DNA of 21,734 nt, from the NCBI GenBank assembly GCA_018710795.1, contig DVJH01000025.1:1-21734 (forward strand), in the 5' to 3' direction. Source of the stretch: Candidatus Galligastranaerophilus gallistercoris (GTDB taxonomy: Bacteria; Cyanobacteriota; Vampirovibrionia; Gastranaerophilales; Gastranaerophilaceae). The position numbers and the translations under genes were made by a program. Positions within the stretch are counted from its first letter, which is position 1; each line of letters opens with the position of its first letter. The notes under the pieces are model-generated. The model ran no database searches. It was not told where the DNA came from and saw only the letters and a program-made list of their open reading frames with translations. Of the stretch, positions 15,834 through 21,734 are shown one piece after another.

Positions 15834-16670
15834 ATGGATAATTATATTAAAAAAATATTATATTTAGGACCCGAGGGGTCAAATTCTCAACTTGCCGCAG
15901 GAGTTTTTGAAAATAAACTTAAAATTAATACGGAAATGATACCTGTTTCCACCATTACAAAGGCGATTGAAATTTTGGACAGCGAAGATGATTCAACGGC
16001 GGCGGTTTTGCCGATTGAAAATTCAATTGAAGGAATCGTAAGAGAAACGATTGATAATTTAATCCAAACGGGCGCGGATGTTTTTATTCAGGCGGAGATT
16101 ACCGTCCCCATTTGTCATTGTCTGATTGCAAAAGGAAAAAAGGAAGAAATTAAAACCATTGTTTCAATAACGCAGGCAGTGGCGCAGTGTAAAAAATACA
16201 TAGCCGATAATTTTCCTAAAGATATAGGAATTATTTTGTATTCTTCAACATCCGGGGCAGCTAAATATATAAAAGATAAGGATAATTCTTTTGCTTCAAT
16301 TTCAAATGAACTCTGTGCGGGGTTATACGGGCTCAATGTTATTGAAAAAGATATAAATGACGTTAAGGATAATAAAACAAGATTTATTCTTGTTGCAAAA
16401 AAGAATTTGTGCAAAGAAAAAAAATCAAGAACATCAATTTCTTTTACCACGGAAAATAAACCAGGCGCTTTATTAAAAATATTAGAGATATTTAAAAACA
16501 ATAATTTAAACTTAATTTATCTTGAATCAAGACCTTCCAAGAAAAAATTCGGCGAATACATTTTTTATGCCGATATAGATAAAGGCTTTGAAGACATAAA
16601 AGAAGTTTTAGAGGAAGTTAATAAAAATTGCGGATATTATAGGCTTCTCGGGTCTTATTGCATACTTTAA
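15834..16670 (+). CDS. pheA: Prephenate dehydratase with ACT domain
   Basis: 278 residues from the ATG at 15834; an in-frame extension back to 15744 would overlap the divergent mutase and is not supported. Converts prephenate to phenylpyruvate in phenylalanine synthesis. The N-terminal LGPEGSNSQLAA, the PIENSIEG segment (about 61-68) and the NDVKDNKTRFILV segment (about 173-185, with the family's key TRF) mark the catalytic domain. A C-terminal ACT domain (about 198-278) with ENKPGAL and YLESRP should sense phenylalanine. There is no chorismate mutase domain fused. ssrA follows closely on the same strand, without a clear terminator between them. Confidence 0.95.
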   Translation: MDNYIKKILYLGPEGSNSQLAAGVFENKLKINTEMIPVSTITKAIEILDSEDDSTAAVLPIENSIEGIVRETIDNLIQTGADVFIQAEITVPICHCLIAKGKKEEIKTIVSITQAVAQCKKYIADNFPKDIGIILYSSTSGAAKYIKDKDNSFASISNELCAGLYGLNVIEKDINDVKDNKTRFILVAKKNLCKEKKSRTSISFTTENKPGALLKILEIFKNNNLNLIYLESRPSKKKFGEYIFYADIDKGFEDIKEVLEEVNKNCGYYRLLGSYCIL

Positions 16671-16684
16671 AAAAAATTTTTAAG

Positions 16685-16693
16685 TGGTATAAT
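16685..16693 (+). promoter_or_regulatory. Extended -10 promoter of ssrA
   Basis: TGGTATAAT, a perfect TGnTATAAT extended -10, predicts a start near 16700, about 22 nt before the mature tmRNA 5' end, a plausible precursor for RNase P trimming. The same element type drives smpB. Confidence 0.65.
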
Positions 16694-16721
16694 TATTAAT
16701 ACCGCACTTTGAAAATTTTTT

Positions 16722-17132
16722 GGGGATGTAAAGGATTTTGACAGGGCGATTTGTTCTTCGTTGATTGCATGCCGGAGGGTAGTTCTCCGTTATCAACAGT
16801 ACAAAAAAATAAACGCTAATAACGTTGTAGATGCTAGAAATGCTTTTGCAGCTTCCGCTGTAAGAAAAGCAGCCTAAGAAAGTTAGGTGTAGCCACTCTA
16901 TAGATTGAATTTGCAGGTTTATAGGGTCAATTTTGCAAATACAGTATATGTTATTTAAGGCGGCATATATCAAGATTCAGTCTTAAAAGTTGTCTGTCTT
17001 TAAAACAGACTATGATTAAATCGTAAGGTTTTGATTTTTCCCTTGGTTTAATCTAAAAAATAAAAGTCTAAGCATGTAGATATTACCGGAGTGCCGTTTT
17101 GGACGCGGGTTCGACTCCCGCCATCTCCACCA
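16722..17132 (+). ncRNA. ssrA: Transfer-messenger RNA (tmRNA, ssrA)
   Basis: 411 nt. The 5' end GGGGATG pairs with CATCTCC near the 3' end, which finishes with an encoded CCA (17130-17132). The T-arm GCGGGTTCGACTCCCGC (17105-17121) is intact. Like other tmRNAs it has a tRNA-like domain closed by its two ends and an internal reading frame. The tag reads from GCT at 16815 to TAA at 16875-16877: ANNVVDARNA then FAASAVRKAA. The ANN opening resembles cyanobacterial tags; the end is RKAA rather than the usual LAA. It works with SmpB (1373-1819) to free stalled ribosomes and mark the product for proteolysis. Confidence 0.95.
17112..17129 (+). repeat. Putative attachment site copy 1, in the tmRNA 3' end
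   Basis: Eighteen bases of the T-arm and acceptor end of ssrA recur at 17904-17921 with 16 identities; the 12-base core CCGCCATCTCCA is identical. ssrA 3' ends are a classic target of tyrosine recombinases, which leave such direct repeats at both ends of an element. Confidence 0.6.
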
Positions 17133-17133
17133 T

Positions 17134-17161
17134 AAAAGATAAGTTGAAAGACTTGTCTTTT
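17134..17161 (+). terminator. Terminator of ssrA
   Basis: AAAAGATAAG (17134-17143), an 8-nt loop and CTTGTCTTTT (17152-17161) form a 10-bp stem with one G-U pair and a trailing T-run, starting 1 nt after the CCA. Confidence 0.75.
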
Positions 17162-17243
17162 GTTATGCTATTATTGGGTTTTTGTCTTTATTATTTTTTT
17201 AATATTTAACATTTTTATTTTAACCCTTATGGCACTTGGACTT

Positions 17244-17249
17244 TATAAT
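17244..17249 (+). promoter_or_regulatory. Candidate -10 box for the small secreted protein
   Basis: A consensus TATAAT lies 41 bp before the ATG at 17291. Its -35 is poor. A second option is TATATA at 17260-17265, 18 bp after TTGGAC (17236-17241). Confidence 0.35.
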
Positions 17250-17290
17250 TTTCTTTTTGTATATAGTAGAATGTGATAAAGGGAGTAAAA

Positions 17291-17620
17291 ATGAAAAAGT
17301 TTGTATTGATTATTACATGCTTGTTGTTATCCAACATATGCTTTGCAAAGGATTTTGGCGTAATAAAAAATAAACGTGCTTTAGTTTTCCAAGCGTTAAA
17401 TGACGGAGCATTAGGATACATTTGTCCCAAATGGGCGTTAAGCAATGGAGATTGTGAATACGGACAATTCGTATATTTTGATTTTAATTACGATTTTGTT
17501 GATAATCAAAGATTTACTTTACCTAAAAATTATTATTTTTATGCAGATGGAGTCTATAAATATACAAATAAAGAAAATATAGTTAAAACTGTTAGAAGAG
17601 TTAGTATAATTTCAAAATAA
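17291..17620 (+). CDS. Small secreted protein, unknown function
   Basis: 109 residues from the ATG at 17291, which has GGGAG 5 nt upstream; an in-frame GTG at 17273 is less likely. Residues 1-19 form a clear signal peptide: MKK, a hydrophobic core FVLIITCLLLSNI and a CFA cleavage site before Lys20. There is no proper lipobox. The mature part of about 90 residues has two cysteines (45, 55; CPKW and DCEYG), which could form a disulfide, and is rich in aromatic residues (FVYFDFNYDF, NYYFYADGVYKY). I do not recognise a family. It lies alone between the two ssrA-derived repeats, so it may be cargo of an integrated element. Confidence 0.75.
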   Translation: MKKFVLIITCLLLSNICFAKDFGVIKNKRALVFQALNDGALGYICPKWALSNGDCEYGQFVYFDFNYDFVDNQRFTLPKNYYFYADGVYKYTNKENIVKTVRRVSIISK

Positions 17621-17623
17621 TAT

Positions 17624-17647
17624 TATTTATAACGCATATTATAAATA
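17624..17647 (+). terminator. Weak terminator-like hairpin after the small secreted gene
   Basis: TATTTATAA, 6-nt loop, TTATAAATA, then GTTTTAT. The stem is perfect but almost all A-T, so termination would be weak. It begins 3 bp after the stop codon. Confidence 0.4.
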
Positions 17648-17903
17648 GTTTTATAGAAAAAAATAGGTGAGTATCAAATATGGATTCAACAGATTTTTGA
17701 AGTAAGATTTTCGATTTTTGCGACATTATCTCCAGATAATTTTATTGTTTTTGAAGTTAAGAACCCGCACAAGGCGAAGCCTTGTATAGCGGGGGTGAAT
17801 CCTACATCCGTTGCTTAATGAGCCGAAGGCGAATTTAGAAACGGTGGATGCAGTGAGCGTAAAATTTCTAAAGGGTGAAGAATGAACCCTTTTAGAAATT
17901 AAG

Positions 17904-17921
17904 CGTCTGCCGCCATCTCCA
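17904..17921 (+). repeat. Putative attachment site copy 2, imperfect duplicate of the tmRNA 3' end
   Basis: Matches ssrA positions 17112-17129 at 16 of 18 bases, with an identical 12-base core CCGCCATCTCCA, 792 bp downstream and in the same orientation. The rest of the T-arm is not duplicated. It is consistent with attR of a small or decayed ssrA-integrated element. No integrase gene lies between the copies. Confidence 0.55.
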
Positions 17922-18116
17922 ACTTTTGAAATTTGAGTCGTACTCCGACGGAGTAGGTGAAAAAATGAAAAAGCATGCGGATGTGAGAGCGTGATGGCGC
18001 CGCGGCGAGCGGCAGCAGACAGCTAGATACCGGACGGGATAGTAATCTGTGAGTTTGTATTTCAAACTCTGCAAAGAAAAGCATTAATTTGCACCGTGTA
18101 GGACTTCGCCGTTTTA

Positions 18117-18147
18117 AGAGAATTTATTTGATTTGCAGAGAATTTAT
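18117..18147 (+). repeat. Short direct repeat AGAGAATTTAT
   Basis: Two identical 11-bp copies (18117-18127 and 18137-18147), starts 20 bp apart, upstream of the fic promoter. Spacing of two helical turns would suit a regulator site, but chance is possible in A/T-rich DNA. Confidence 0.3.
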
Positions 18148-18206
18148 GCTGCTTACGGCAAAATTTTTTTGGGCAAATAAAAAAAGTCCTTTTTTATACA
18201 AATATC

Positions 18207-18260
18207 TTGACAGTCAGATAAGAAAAATATACTATTAGGTCATATTAGGTCTAATCAGGT
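18207..18260 (+). promoter_or_regulatory. fic promoter followed by three 10-bp tandem repeats
   Basis: Consensus TTGACA (18207-18212), 17-bp spacer, TACTAT (18230-18235); TATACT at 18228-18233 is an alternative with a 15-bp spacer. Immediately downstream, ATTAGGT (18234-18240), ATTAGGT (18244-18250) and AATCAGGT (18253-18260) repeat with a strict 10-bp period. The last AGGT lies 6 nt before the ATG and is the only Shine-Dalgarno-like sequence. The repeats sit where a repressor or RNA-binding regulator would act. Confidence 0.55.
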
Positions 18261-18266
18261 ATTATT

Positions 18267-19322
18267 ATGTTTGAAAATTTTGATATCAAAATAAATAACC
18301 AAATGCTCACCATCATCTCTGAAATAGATGAATTTAAGGGAAGCTGGAAACTACTGGGACAAATGGCTCCGGAGAAATTACAGGCTTTGAAAAAAGTCGC
18401 AACGATTGAAAGCGTTGGTTCTTCAAACAGAATTGAAGGCAACAAACTTTCGGATAAACAAGTTGAAGAACTTTTATCAAGAATTAATAAACAATCTTTT
18501 GCTAACCGTGATGAAGAAGAAGTTGCAGGATACGCAAAACTTGCGGATACAATTTTTGAAGATTGGGAAGTAATTCCTTTATCTGAAAATTATATAAAAC
18601 AACTGCATAAAATTTTATTAGAGTATTCTTCAAAAGATGAAAAACACAAAGGAGAATACAAAAAAATTTCAAATGCTGTTGCCGCCTATGATAACGAGGG
18701 TAAAGAACTTGGAGTTCTTTTTGAAACGGCAACGCCTTTTGAAACACCTTTAAAAATGCAAGAACTTATCGATTGGACTAATAAAAATTTGGCTGATAGA
18801 TTTTATCATCCGTTAATTATTATCGGAGTTTTTGTTGTTAACTTTCTTGCAATCCATCCGTTTCAGGATGGAAACGGCAGGCTTTCAAGAGCTTTAACCA
18901 ATCTGTTATTGCTCAAATCAGGTTACGCTTATGTTCCTTATAGTTCAACAGAATCAATAATTGAAGATAATAAAGAGGGATATTATAGAGCTTTAAGGCA
19001 AACTCAAACTACTTTAAATTCCGAGCCAAATTATGAACCATGGCTGATGTTTTTCTTAAAAACCTTGCAAAAGCAAAAAATCAGATTAGAATACAAATTA
19101 GAACATACTGAAATTAAAAAACTTTCAAATCTTGATTTACCCGAAGTTTCCGCAAAAATTATGGAAGTTTTTGAAAAAAAAGACCGTGCAACAATTTCAG
19201 AGTTATCTGAAATGACAGGTACAAATATTAATACAATCAAAAAACACCTTGCGAATCTTGTTGAAAATAATTATTTGATAAAACACGGTAAAACCCGCGG
19301 TGCATGGTATACAAAAAATTAA
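18267..19322 (+). CDS. Fic family protein adenylyltransferase, class II, with winged-helix C-terminus
   Basis: 351 residues. Fic enzymes transfer AMP (or related groups) from a nucleotide to hydroxyl side chains of target proteins. The active loop HPFQDGNGRLSR is at 197-208 with catalytic His197 and is fully canonical. The inhibitory motif S-x-x-x-E-G (Ser53 to Gly58, SNRIEG) lies before the Fic core, which makes it class II: the inhibitory helix is in the same chain, so no separate antitoxin is expected. Residues about 285-350 look like a winged helix-turn-helix (ISELSEMTGTNINTIKKHL), suggesting DNA binding and possible autoregulation. It has its own strong promoter with tandem repeats. It lies just past the ssrA-linked island region and may be acquired DNA. 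Confidence 0.93.
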   Translation: MFENFDIKINNQMLTIISEIDEFKGSWKLLGQMAPEKLQALKKVATIESVGSSNRIEGNKLSDKQVEELLSRINKQSFANRDEEEVAGYAKLADTIFEDWEVIPLSENYIKQLHKILLEYSSKDEKHKGEYKKISNAVAAYDNEGKELGVLFETATPFETPLKMQELIDWTNKNLADRFYHPLIIIGVFVVNFLAIHPFQDGNGRLSRALTNLLLLKSGYAYVPYSSTESIIEDNKEGYYRALRQTQTTLNSEPNYEPWLMFFLKTLQKQKIRLEYKLEHTEIKKLSNLDLPEVSAKIMEVFEKKDRATISELSEMTGTNINTIKKHLANLVENNYLIKHGKTRGAWYTKN

Positions 19323-19357
19323 ATCGTGTCCGATTGATAAGTTTATCTTGAAAATAC

Positions 19358-20404
19358 TTAATTTTTATACTTTTCAAATCTTTTTTCAAATTCTTCCGCT
19401 TTTTTAGCGGCTTCTTCTTTTGTATATTGATATTTTGAAAGGCTTATCATAATTCTGCCTTCGGATTCTTTCATTAATTTTTCTTTTATTTTATAAGGGT
19501 AAGTTTCATTTCCCTTTAGCCCGCCCGAATGAATTTCATTTATGATGTCATCGGTATATGATTGCATATATTTAGGGATTTTAGGGTGTCTTTTTATGTA
19601 TTCGACAAGGCGCATATTTTCTCTGTAACGGTTACCTGATGCCGTTGTTAAAAGAAAGTTTCCTATCGTGTTTAATCCGCCTAAAGAAGCTGGGGTGATA
19701 TGCTCTATTGAGCCTGTGGATGCTATAAAAATTCTTCTTACAATCTCAATTTGTTTTCTTTTTGAATATTTAACGACAAAAGCGTTTATGCTTGATTCCG
19801 AGGTCGGCAGAAATAAGGCTTTATTTTTAATATCGTTAAAAATTTCTTTTTCGTTTGGTTTCGGGATGATTTCTTCTAAGGAATCAAGAAATATTCTTCT
19901 TTTGAATGTGTCTCTTTTTGAATCGGCCAAAATTATCTGTCTGCATTTTGTTGTTTTTGCCCTTAATCTAAGGGCTGTTGAAGAAGACAATTTTCTTGAT
20001 AAAACATCTACATCATCCAAAACTTCAAATTCTTCAAGCTTTAATTTGGTAAGGCAGTTTTCTCTTATCATCTGAAGACAGTTTTGAAGGTTGTCATTGG
20101 GGTTAAGCTCCGCAAAATCTTTAAAAATCGCATAAAGAGATTTTTCGGTTTTCAGCATATTATTTTTATAATGCGATAATAAATAAACGGAATCTTCCGC
20201 AGATTTACATTTTAAAAGCCCTTTTTCAAAACCTTTTATGGCATCTGAAGGGATAATTTTAATTCCTCTGTAGGGGCAAGTTATGTTTTTTAATTTTCTA
20301 AGCGGTTTTCCCTGTGAGGTTGTTCCTTCATGGGGGATATCATAATAATATTTAAGATAATTACTTTGCGTAATTCTTTTCGGTTTTTGACCCTGAACCG
20401 GCAT
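19358..20404 (-). CDS. HNH-motif protein, unknown function
   Basis: 348 residues. The recognisable part is at 230-262: SIEHITPASLGGLNTIGNF followed by GNRYREN, the EHI-P-GG-N-N pattern of HNH-type nuclease beta-beta-alpha metal folds. The metal-binding cysteines found in many HNH proteins are absent. Near the N-terminus CPYRG (43-47) resembles half a zinc knuckle. The rest is Lys/Leu-rich and mainly helical, and residues about 326-348 form a charged helix. There is no signal peptide or membrane segment. The ATG has only a weak GGGG upstream. It is convergent with fic, 35 bp apart. It could be a stand-alone endonuclease, a phage or island defence protein, or an inactive relative; the domain call is moderate. 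Confidence 0.75.
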   Translation of the reverse strand: MPVQGQKPKRITQSNYLKYYYDIPHEGTTSQGKPLRKLKNITCPYRGIKIIPSDAIKGFEKGLLKCKSAEDSVYLLSHYKNNMLKTEKSLYAIFKDFAELNPNDNLQNCLQMIRENCLTKLKLEEFEVLDDVDVLSRKLSSSTALRLRAKTTKCRQIILADSKRDTFKRRIFLDSLEEIIPKPNEKEIFNDIKNKALFLPTSESSINAFVVKYSKRKQIEIVRRIFIASTGSIEHITPASLGGLNTIGNFLLTTASGNRYRENMRLVEYIKRHPKIPKYMQSYTDDIINEIHSGGLKGNETYPYKIKEKLMKESEGRIMISLSKYQYTKEEAAKKAEEFEKRFEKYKN

Positions 20405-20446
20405 TTTAAAAAACCCCGTTTTAAATTAAAACTGCCCTAAAACTAA

Positions 20447-20475
20447 ATAATATCAGTTTAAAAGGCTTCAGGCAA
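20447..20475 (-). promoter_or_regulatory. Promoter of the HNH-motif gene
   Basis: On the minus strand TTGCCT, exactly 17 bp, then TATTAT (plus-strand positions 20470-20475 and 20447-20452). The -10 matches consensus at five of six bases and lies 42 bp before the start codon. Confidence 0.5.
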
Positions 20476-20489
20476 GCATAATTTTAATA

Positions 20490-20525
20490 AAAAGGGCAGC
20501 ATTTATTATAACGTGCTGCCCTTTT
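20490..20525 (-). terminator. Rho-independent terminator of the LuxR-type gene
   Basis: 12-bp perfect stem AAAAGGGCAGCA / TGCTGCCCTTTT with a 12-nt loop, T-rich on both strands, starting 6 bp after the stop of the gene at 20532-20723. It isolates that gene from the HNH gene downstream. Confidence 0.85.
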
Positions 20526-20531
20526 TAATCT

Positions 20532-20723
20532 TTAAATAAGATTGTTTTTGCCTGCCAGGTAAGCTGCTCTTGACCTGTTTTTTACGTTTAGGCGTCTTAA
20601 AATTGCTCCCACATGGGCTTTTGATGTAAAAGAAGATACATAAAGAGTATCTGCAATTTCTTTATTACTCAAACCCAGGCAAACAAGTTTTAAAACTTCC
20701 TTTTGTTTTTCTGTTAAGTTCAT
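20532..20723 (-). CDS. Single-domain LuxR-type (GerE) DNA-binding protein
   Basis: 63 residues, almost entirely one LuxR/NarL-type helix-turn-helix domain: LTEKQKEVLKLVCLGLSNKEIADTL, then VSSFTSKAHVGAILRRLNV and a final helix NRSRAAYLAGKNNL. Full-length response regulators have a receiver or ligand domain before this; here there is none, and AAGGAG precedes the ATG, so this is the genuine start rather than a truncation. It resembles short stand-alone GerE-type regulators. Its leader of about 160 nt carries three inverted repeats, suggesting regulation of its own expression. Target genes are unknown. Confidence 0.9.
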   Translation of the reverse strand: MNLTEKQKEVLKLVCLGLSNKEIADTLYVSSFTSKAHVGAILRRLNVKNRSRAAYLAGKNNLI

Positions 20724-20963
20724 ACCACTTCTCCTTTCAATTCTTCGTGTTAAGCGTATTAAAATAAATACGCTTATAGGTTACAATTTTCATGCATTAA
20801 AAGTATCGAAACGATAACTTTTAACAGCGGGCAAAATGTCCTTTGTTTGATTTTTCTTATAAAATCAATGGTTTGAGCCTAAAAAAATTTATTTTAACAA
20901 AACTTAACAACATAGCCAAACGGATAAGTTTTATAATTTATTCGTCATTTTGAAGTTTATTTT
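20724..20963 (-). promoter_or_regulatory. LuxR-type gene promoter and structured leader
   Basis: Minus-strand TTGGCT (plus 20914-20919), 17-bp spacer, TAAAAT (plus 20891-20896, five of six matches) predicts a leader of about 160 nt. The leader holds three inverted repeats: TAAGCGTATT with AATACGCTTA (20751-20776, perfect 10 bp, 6-nt loop), AAAAGTATCG with CGATAACTTTT (20799-20822, one bulge) and TTGATTTT with AAAATCAA (20847-20868). No known riboswitch was recognised. Confidence 0.5.
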
Positions 20964-21734
20964 TTATTTAATATATTCCGTATAAAACCGGTATGCTTCA
21001 AAAGTTTTTGAGAAATAATCTTTATTTAATCCGGCTTTTAATTTAAGAGAATTTAAAAATTCTTTTTTATCGGGCAATTGTTCCCATACGGACGGAAGAT
21101 AAACCGCCTGATAATTCCCATCTTTTATTATTATTCCGTCTTTAAAAGGGACAATTTTTTCCAATAAATCATTTTCATCTTCAAAAATTATCTGCTTTGG
21201 TTCCGATAATAATGAAATTGCAAAAGTTAAATCTTTTAATTCTTCTTTTTTAACGGGGTAAAATCTCGGGTCTTTAAATGCCGCATTTTGAGCGTTCAAA
21301 ATTATATCTTCAATTAAGGGTCTATGTGCAATAATTGAACCTATGCAGCCTCTTAAATTTCCTTGTTTTTCAATGGTAACAAAGCTTGCGCCCGCTTCAT
21401 CAAATATTTTTTTATAGGAAATTTGTTCTTTTATGGGTTCAAGTTTTGATTTAACCGATAATTTACAAAGTTGAATTAAAAAATCGGAATAATATTTTTT
21501 TATAAATTCGTTTTTTTCTCCTTCGTATAACATCCAGGCGCCGTATCCCACAACGCTTTTTTTGTCGTTTGTTATGGAAGAGGAATTTTTCATATTGATT
21601 CTAATCATTGAAAAATTCTTTTTATTTGCAAATTGAATAAGCCCTAAAACCCCCGTGGCGCCGCAGGCAAGCTCATGGGAGAAATTTTTTGTTATTCCTT
21701 TTTCAATTAAACCTGCCGTATAATTATCAATTTT
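20964..21734 (-). CDS. Memo-AMMECR1 fusion protein (AmmeMemoRadiSam system B-A), partial
   Basis: The frame is open to the right edge; 256 residues are visible and the N-terminus is missing. Visible residues 1-70 are the end of a Memo-family domain: ELACGATGVLGLI (with the Cys24-Gly pair that matches the conserved cysteine of human MEMO1) and then KKSVVGYGAWMLYE. After a short linker an AMMECR1 domain follows (about 85-250) with its hallmark LRGCIG (127-132) and the downstream NAQNAAFKDPRFYPV segment. No stop separates the two parts, so they are one polypeptide. A Met at 21608 inside the frame is not a likely start, because the Memo sequence continues upstream of it. These proteins often accompany a radical SAM enzyme, which may lie beyond the window. 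Function is not established. Confidence 0.88.
   Translation of the reverse strand, partial: KIDNYTAGLIEKGITKNFSHELACGATGVLGLIQFANKKNFSMIRINMKNSSSITNDKKSVVGYGAWMLYEGEKNEFIKKYYSDFLIQLCKLSVKSKLEPIKEQISYKKIFDEAGASFVTIEKQGNLRGCIGSIIAHRPLIEDIILNAQNAAFKDPRFYPVKKEELKDLTFAISLLSEPKQIIFEDENDLLEKIVPFKDGIIIKDGNYQAVYLPSVWEQLPDKKEFLNSLKLKAGLNKDYFSKTFEAYRFYTEYIK

Larger units (their letters stand above)
17648..18206. other. Non-coding, hairpin-dense, partly G+C-rich region downstream of ssrA
   Basis: No convincing gene is present. Hand counting gives about 52% G+C for 17941-18060, far above the surroundings. Hairpins: 17764-17793 (CCCGC/GCGGG around ACAAGGC-GAA-GCCTTGT, with an ATA bulge); 17827-17863 area with GCCGAAGGC; 17863-17900 (AATTTCTAAAGGGT paired with ACCCTTTTAGAAATT, one bulged T); 17941-17955 (TACTCC-GAC-GGAGTA); 18051-18069 (GAGTTTG-TATTT-CAAACTC). 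CATCC (17804-17808 region) can pair with GGATG near 17846. The short minus-strand frames across 17892-18084 have no ribosome sites or family features. It could be a structured RNA, a mobile palindromic element or decayed island DNA. Confidence 0.55.

Noticed and set aside
16680..16973. Minus-strand open frame of 97 codons
   Set aside because: It lies across ssrA, whose ends, T-arm and tag are unmistakable.
17880..17925. Minus-strand GGAGATGGCGGCAGACGC resembling the 5' part of a tRNA-Leu
   Set aside because: The D-arm-like phrase is not followed by a credible anticodon stem, T-arm or acceptor partner. The match to the ssrA 3' end is better.
17892..18084. Two overlapping minus-strand frames of about 60 codons
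   Set aside because: No ribosome site and mutually overlapping. Their length is explained by the G+C-rich, stop-poor base composition.
18267..19322. Fic-antitoxin pair of Doc/Phd or FicT/FicA type
   Set aside because: The inhibitory S-x-x-x-E-G motif is inside this protein, and no small antitoxin gene lies upstream or downstream.
1..21734. CRISPR array or insertion sequence
   Set aside because: No regularly spaced repeats of CRISPR size and no transposase or terminal inverted repeats were seen. The only regular tandem unit is the 10-bp repeat before fic.

Overview
This is a 21.7-kb chromosomal stretch from a low-G+C bacterium. Anaerobic life is suggested by a class III (oxygen-sensitive, glycyl-radical) ribonucleotide reductase with its radical-SAM activase. 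The lineage cannot be fixed from the sequence alone. The tmRNA tag opens with ANN, as cyanobacterial tags do, and the gene mix would suit an anaerobic relative of Cyanobacteria (Vampirovibrionia/Melainabacteria type). The presence of rpmD (L30), which oxygenic Cyanobacteria lack, argues against Cyanobacteria proper. Treat this placement as a guess.

Layout. 1-1298 (minus, runs off the left edge): a protein with the fold signature of hybrid-cluster protein (Hcp) in which every visible hybrid-cluster ligand is replaced. 1373-1819: smpB. 2140-5026 (plus): nrdD-nrdG with a long leader and terminators. 5057-6583 (minus): a Lys/Ala-rich, repeat-containing protein of unknown function. 6726-10922 (minus): the distal half of a spc-type ribosomal operon, rpsE-rpmD-rplO-secY-adk-map, in which S5 carries a long acidic N-terminal extension. 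11012-15796 (minus): a tight run of phosphohexomutase, der, plsY and a malic enzyme with an inserted block. 15834-16670 (plus): prephenate dehydratase, probably leaderless. 16722-17132 (plus): ssrA tmRNA, whose partner smpB is at the other end of the window.

The region after ssrA is the accessory part. An imperfect copy of the tmRNA 3' end (16 of 18 bases, with a 12-base perfect core) recurs 792 bp downstream, as expected for an integration attachment site. Between and beyond the two copies lie a small secreted protein and about 300 bp of unusually G+C-rich, hairpin-dense DNA without a convincing gene. Then come a class II Fic AMP-transferase with its own strong promoter and tandem 10-bp repeats, an HNH-type protein, a 63-residue LuxR-type DNA-binding protein with a long, structured leader, and at the right edge a Memo-AMMECR1 fusion protein (partial).

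Functionally the window combines trans-translation (ssrA, smpB), anaerobic dNTP synthesis (nrdDG), translation and secretion core genes (rpsE to map, der), envelope and carbon metabolism (plsY, phosphohexomutase, malic enzyme), Phe synthesis, and an island-like segment anchored at ssrA. The observations most worth following are the ligand-less Hcp homologue, the ssrA-linked att duplication with its structured G+C-rich DNA, the malic-enzyme insertion and the S5 extension.
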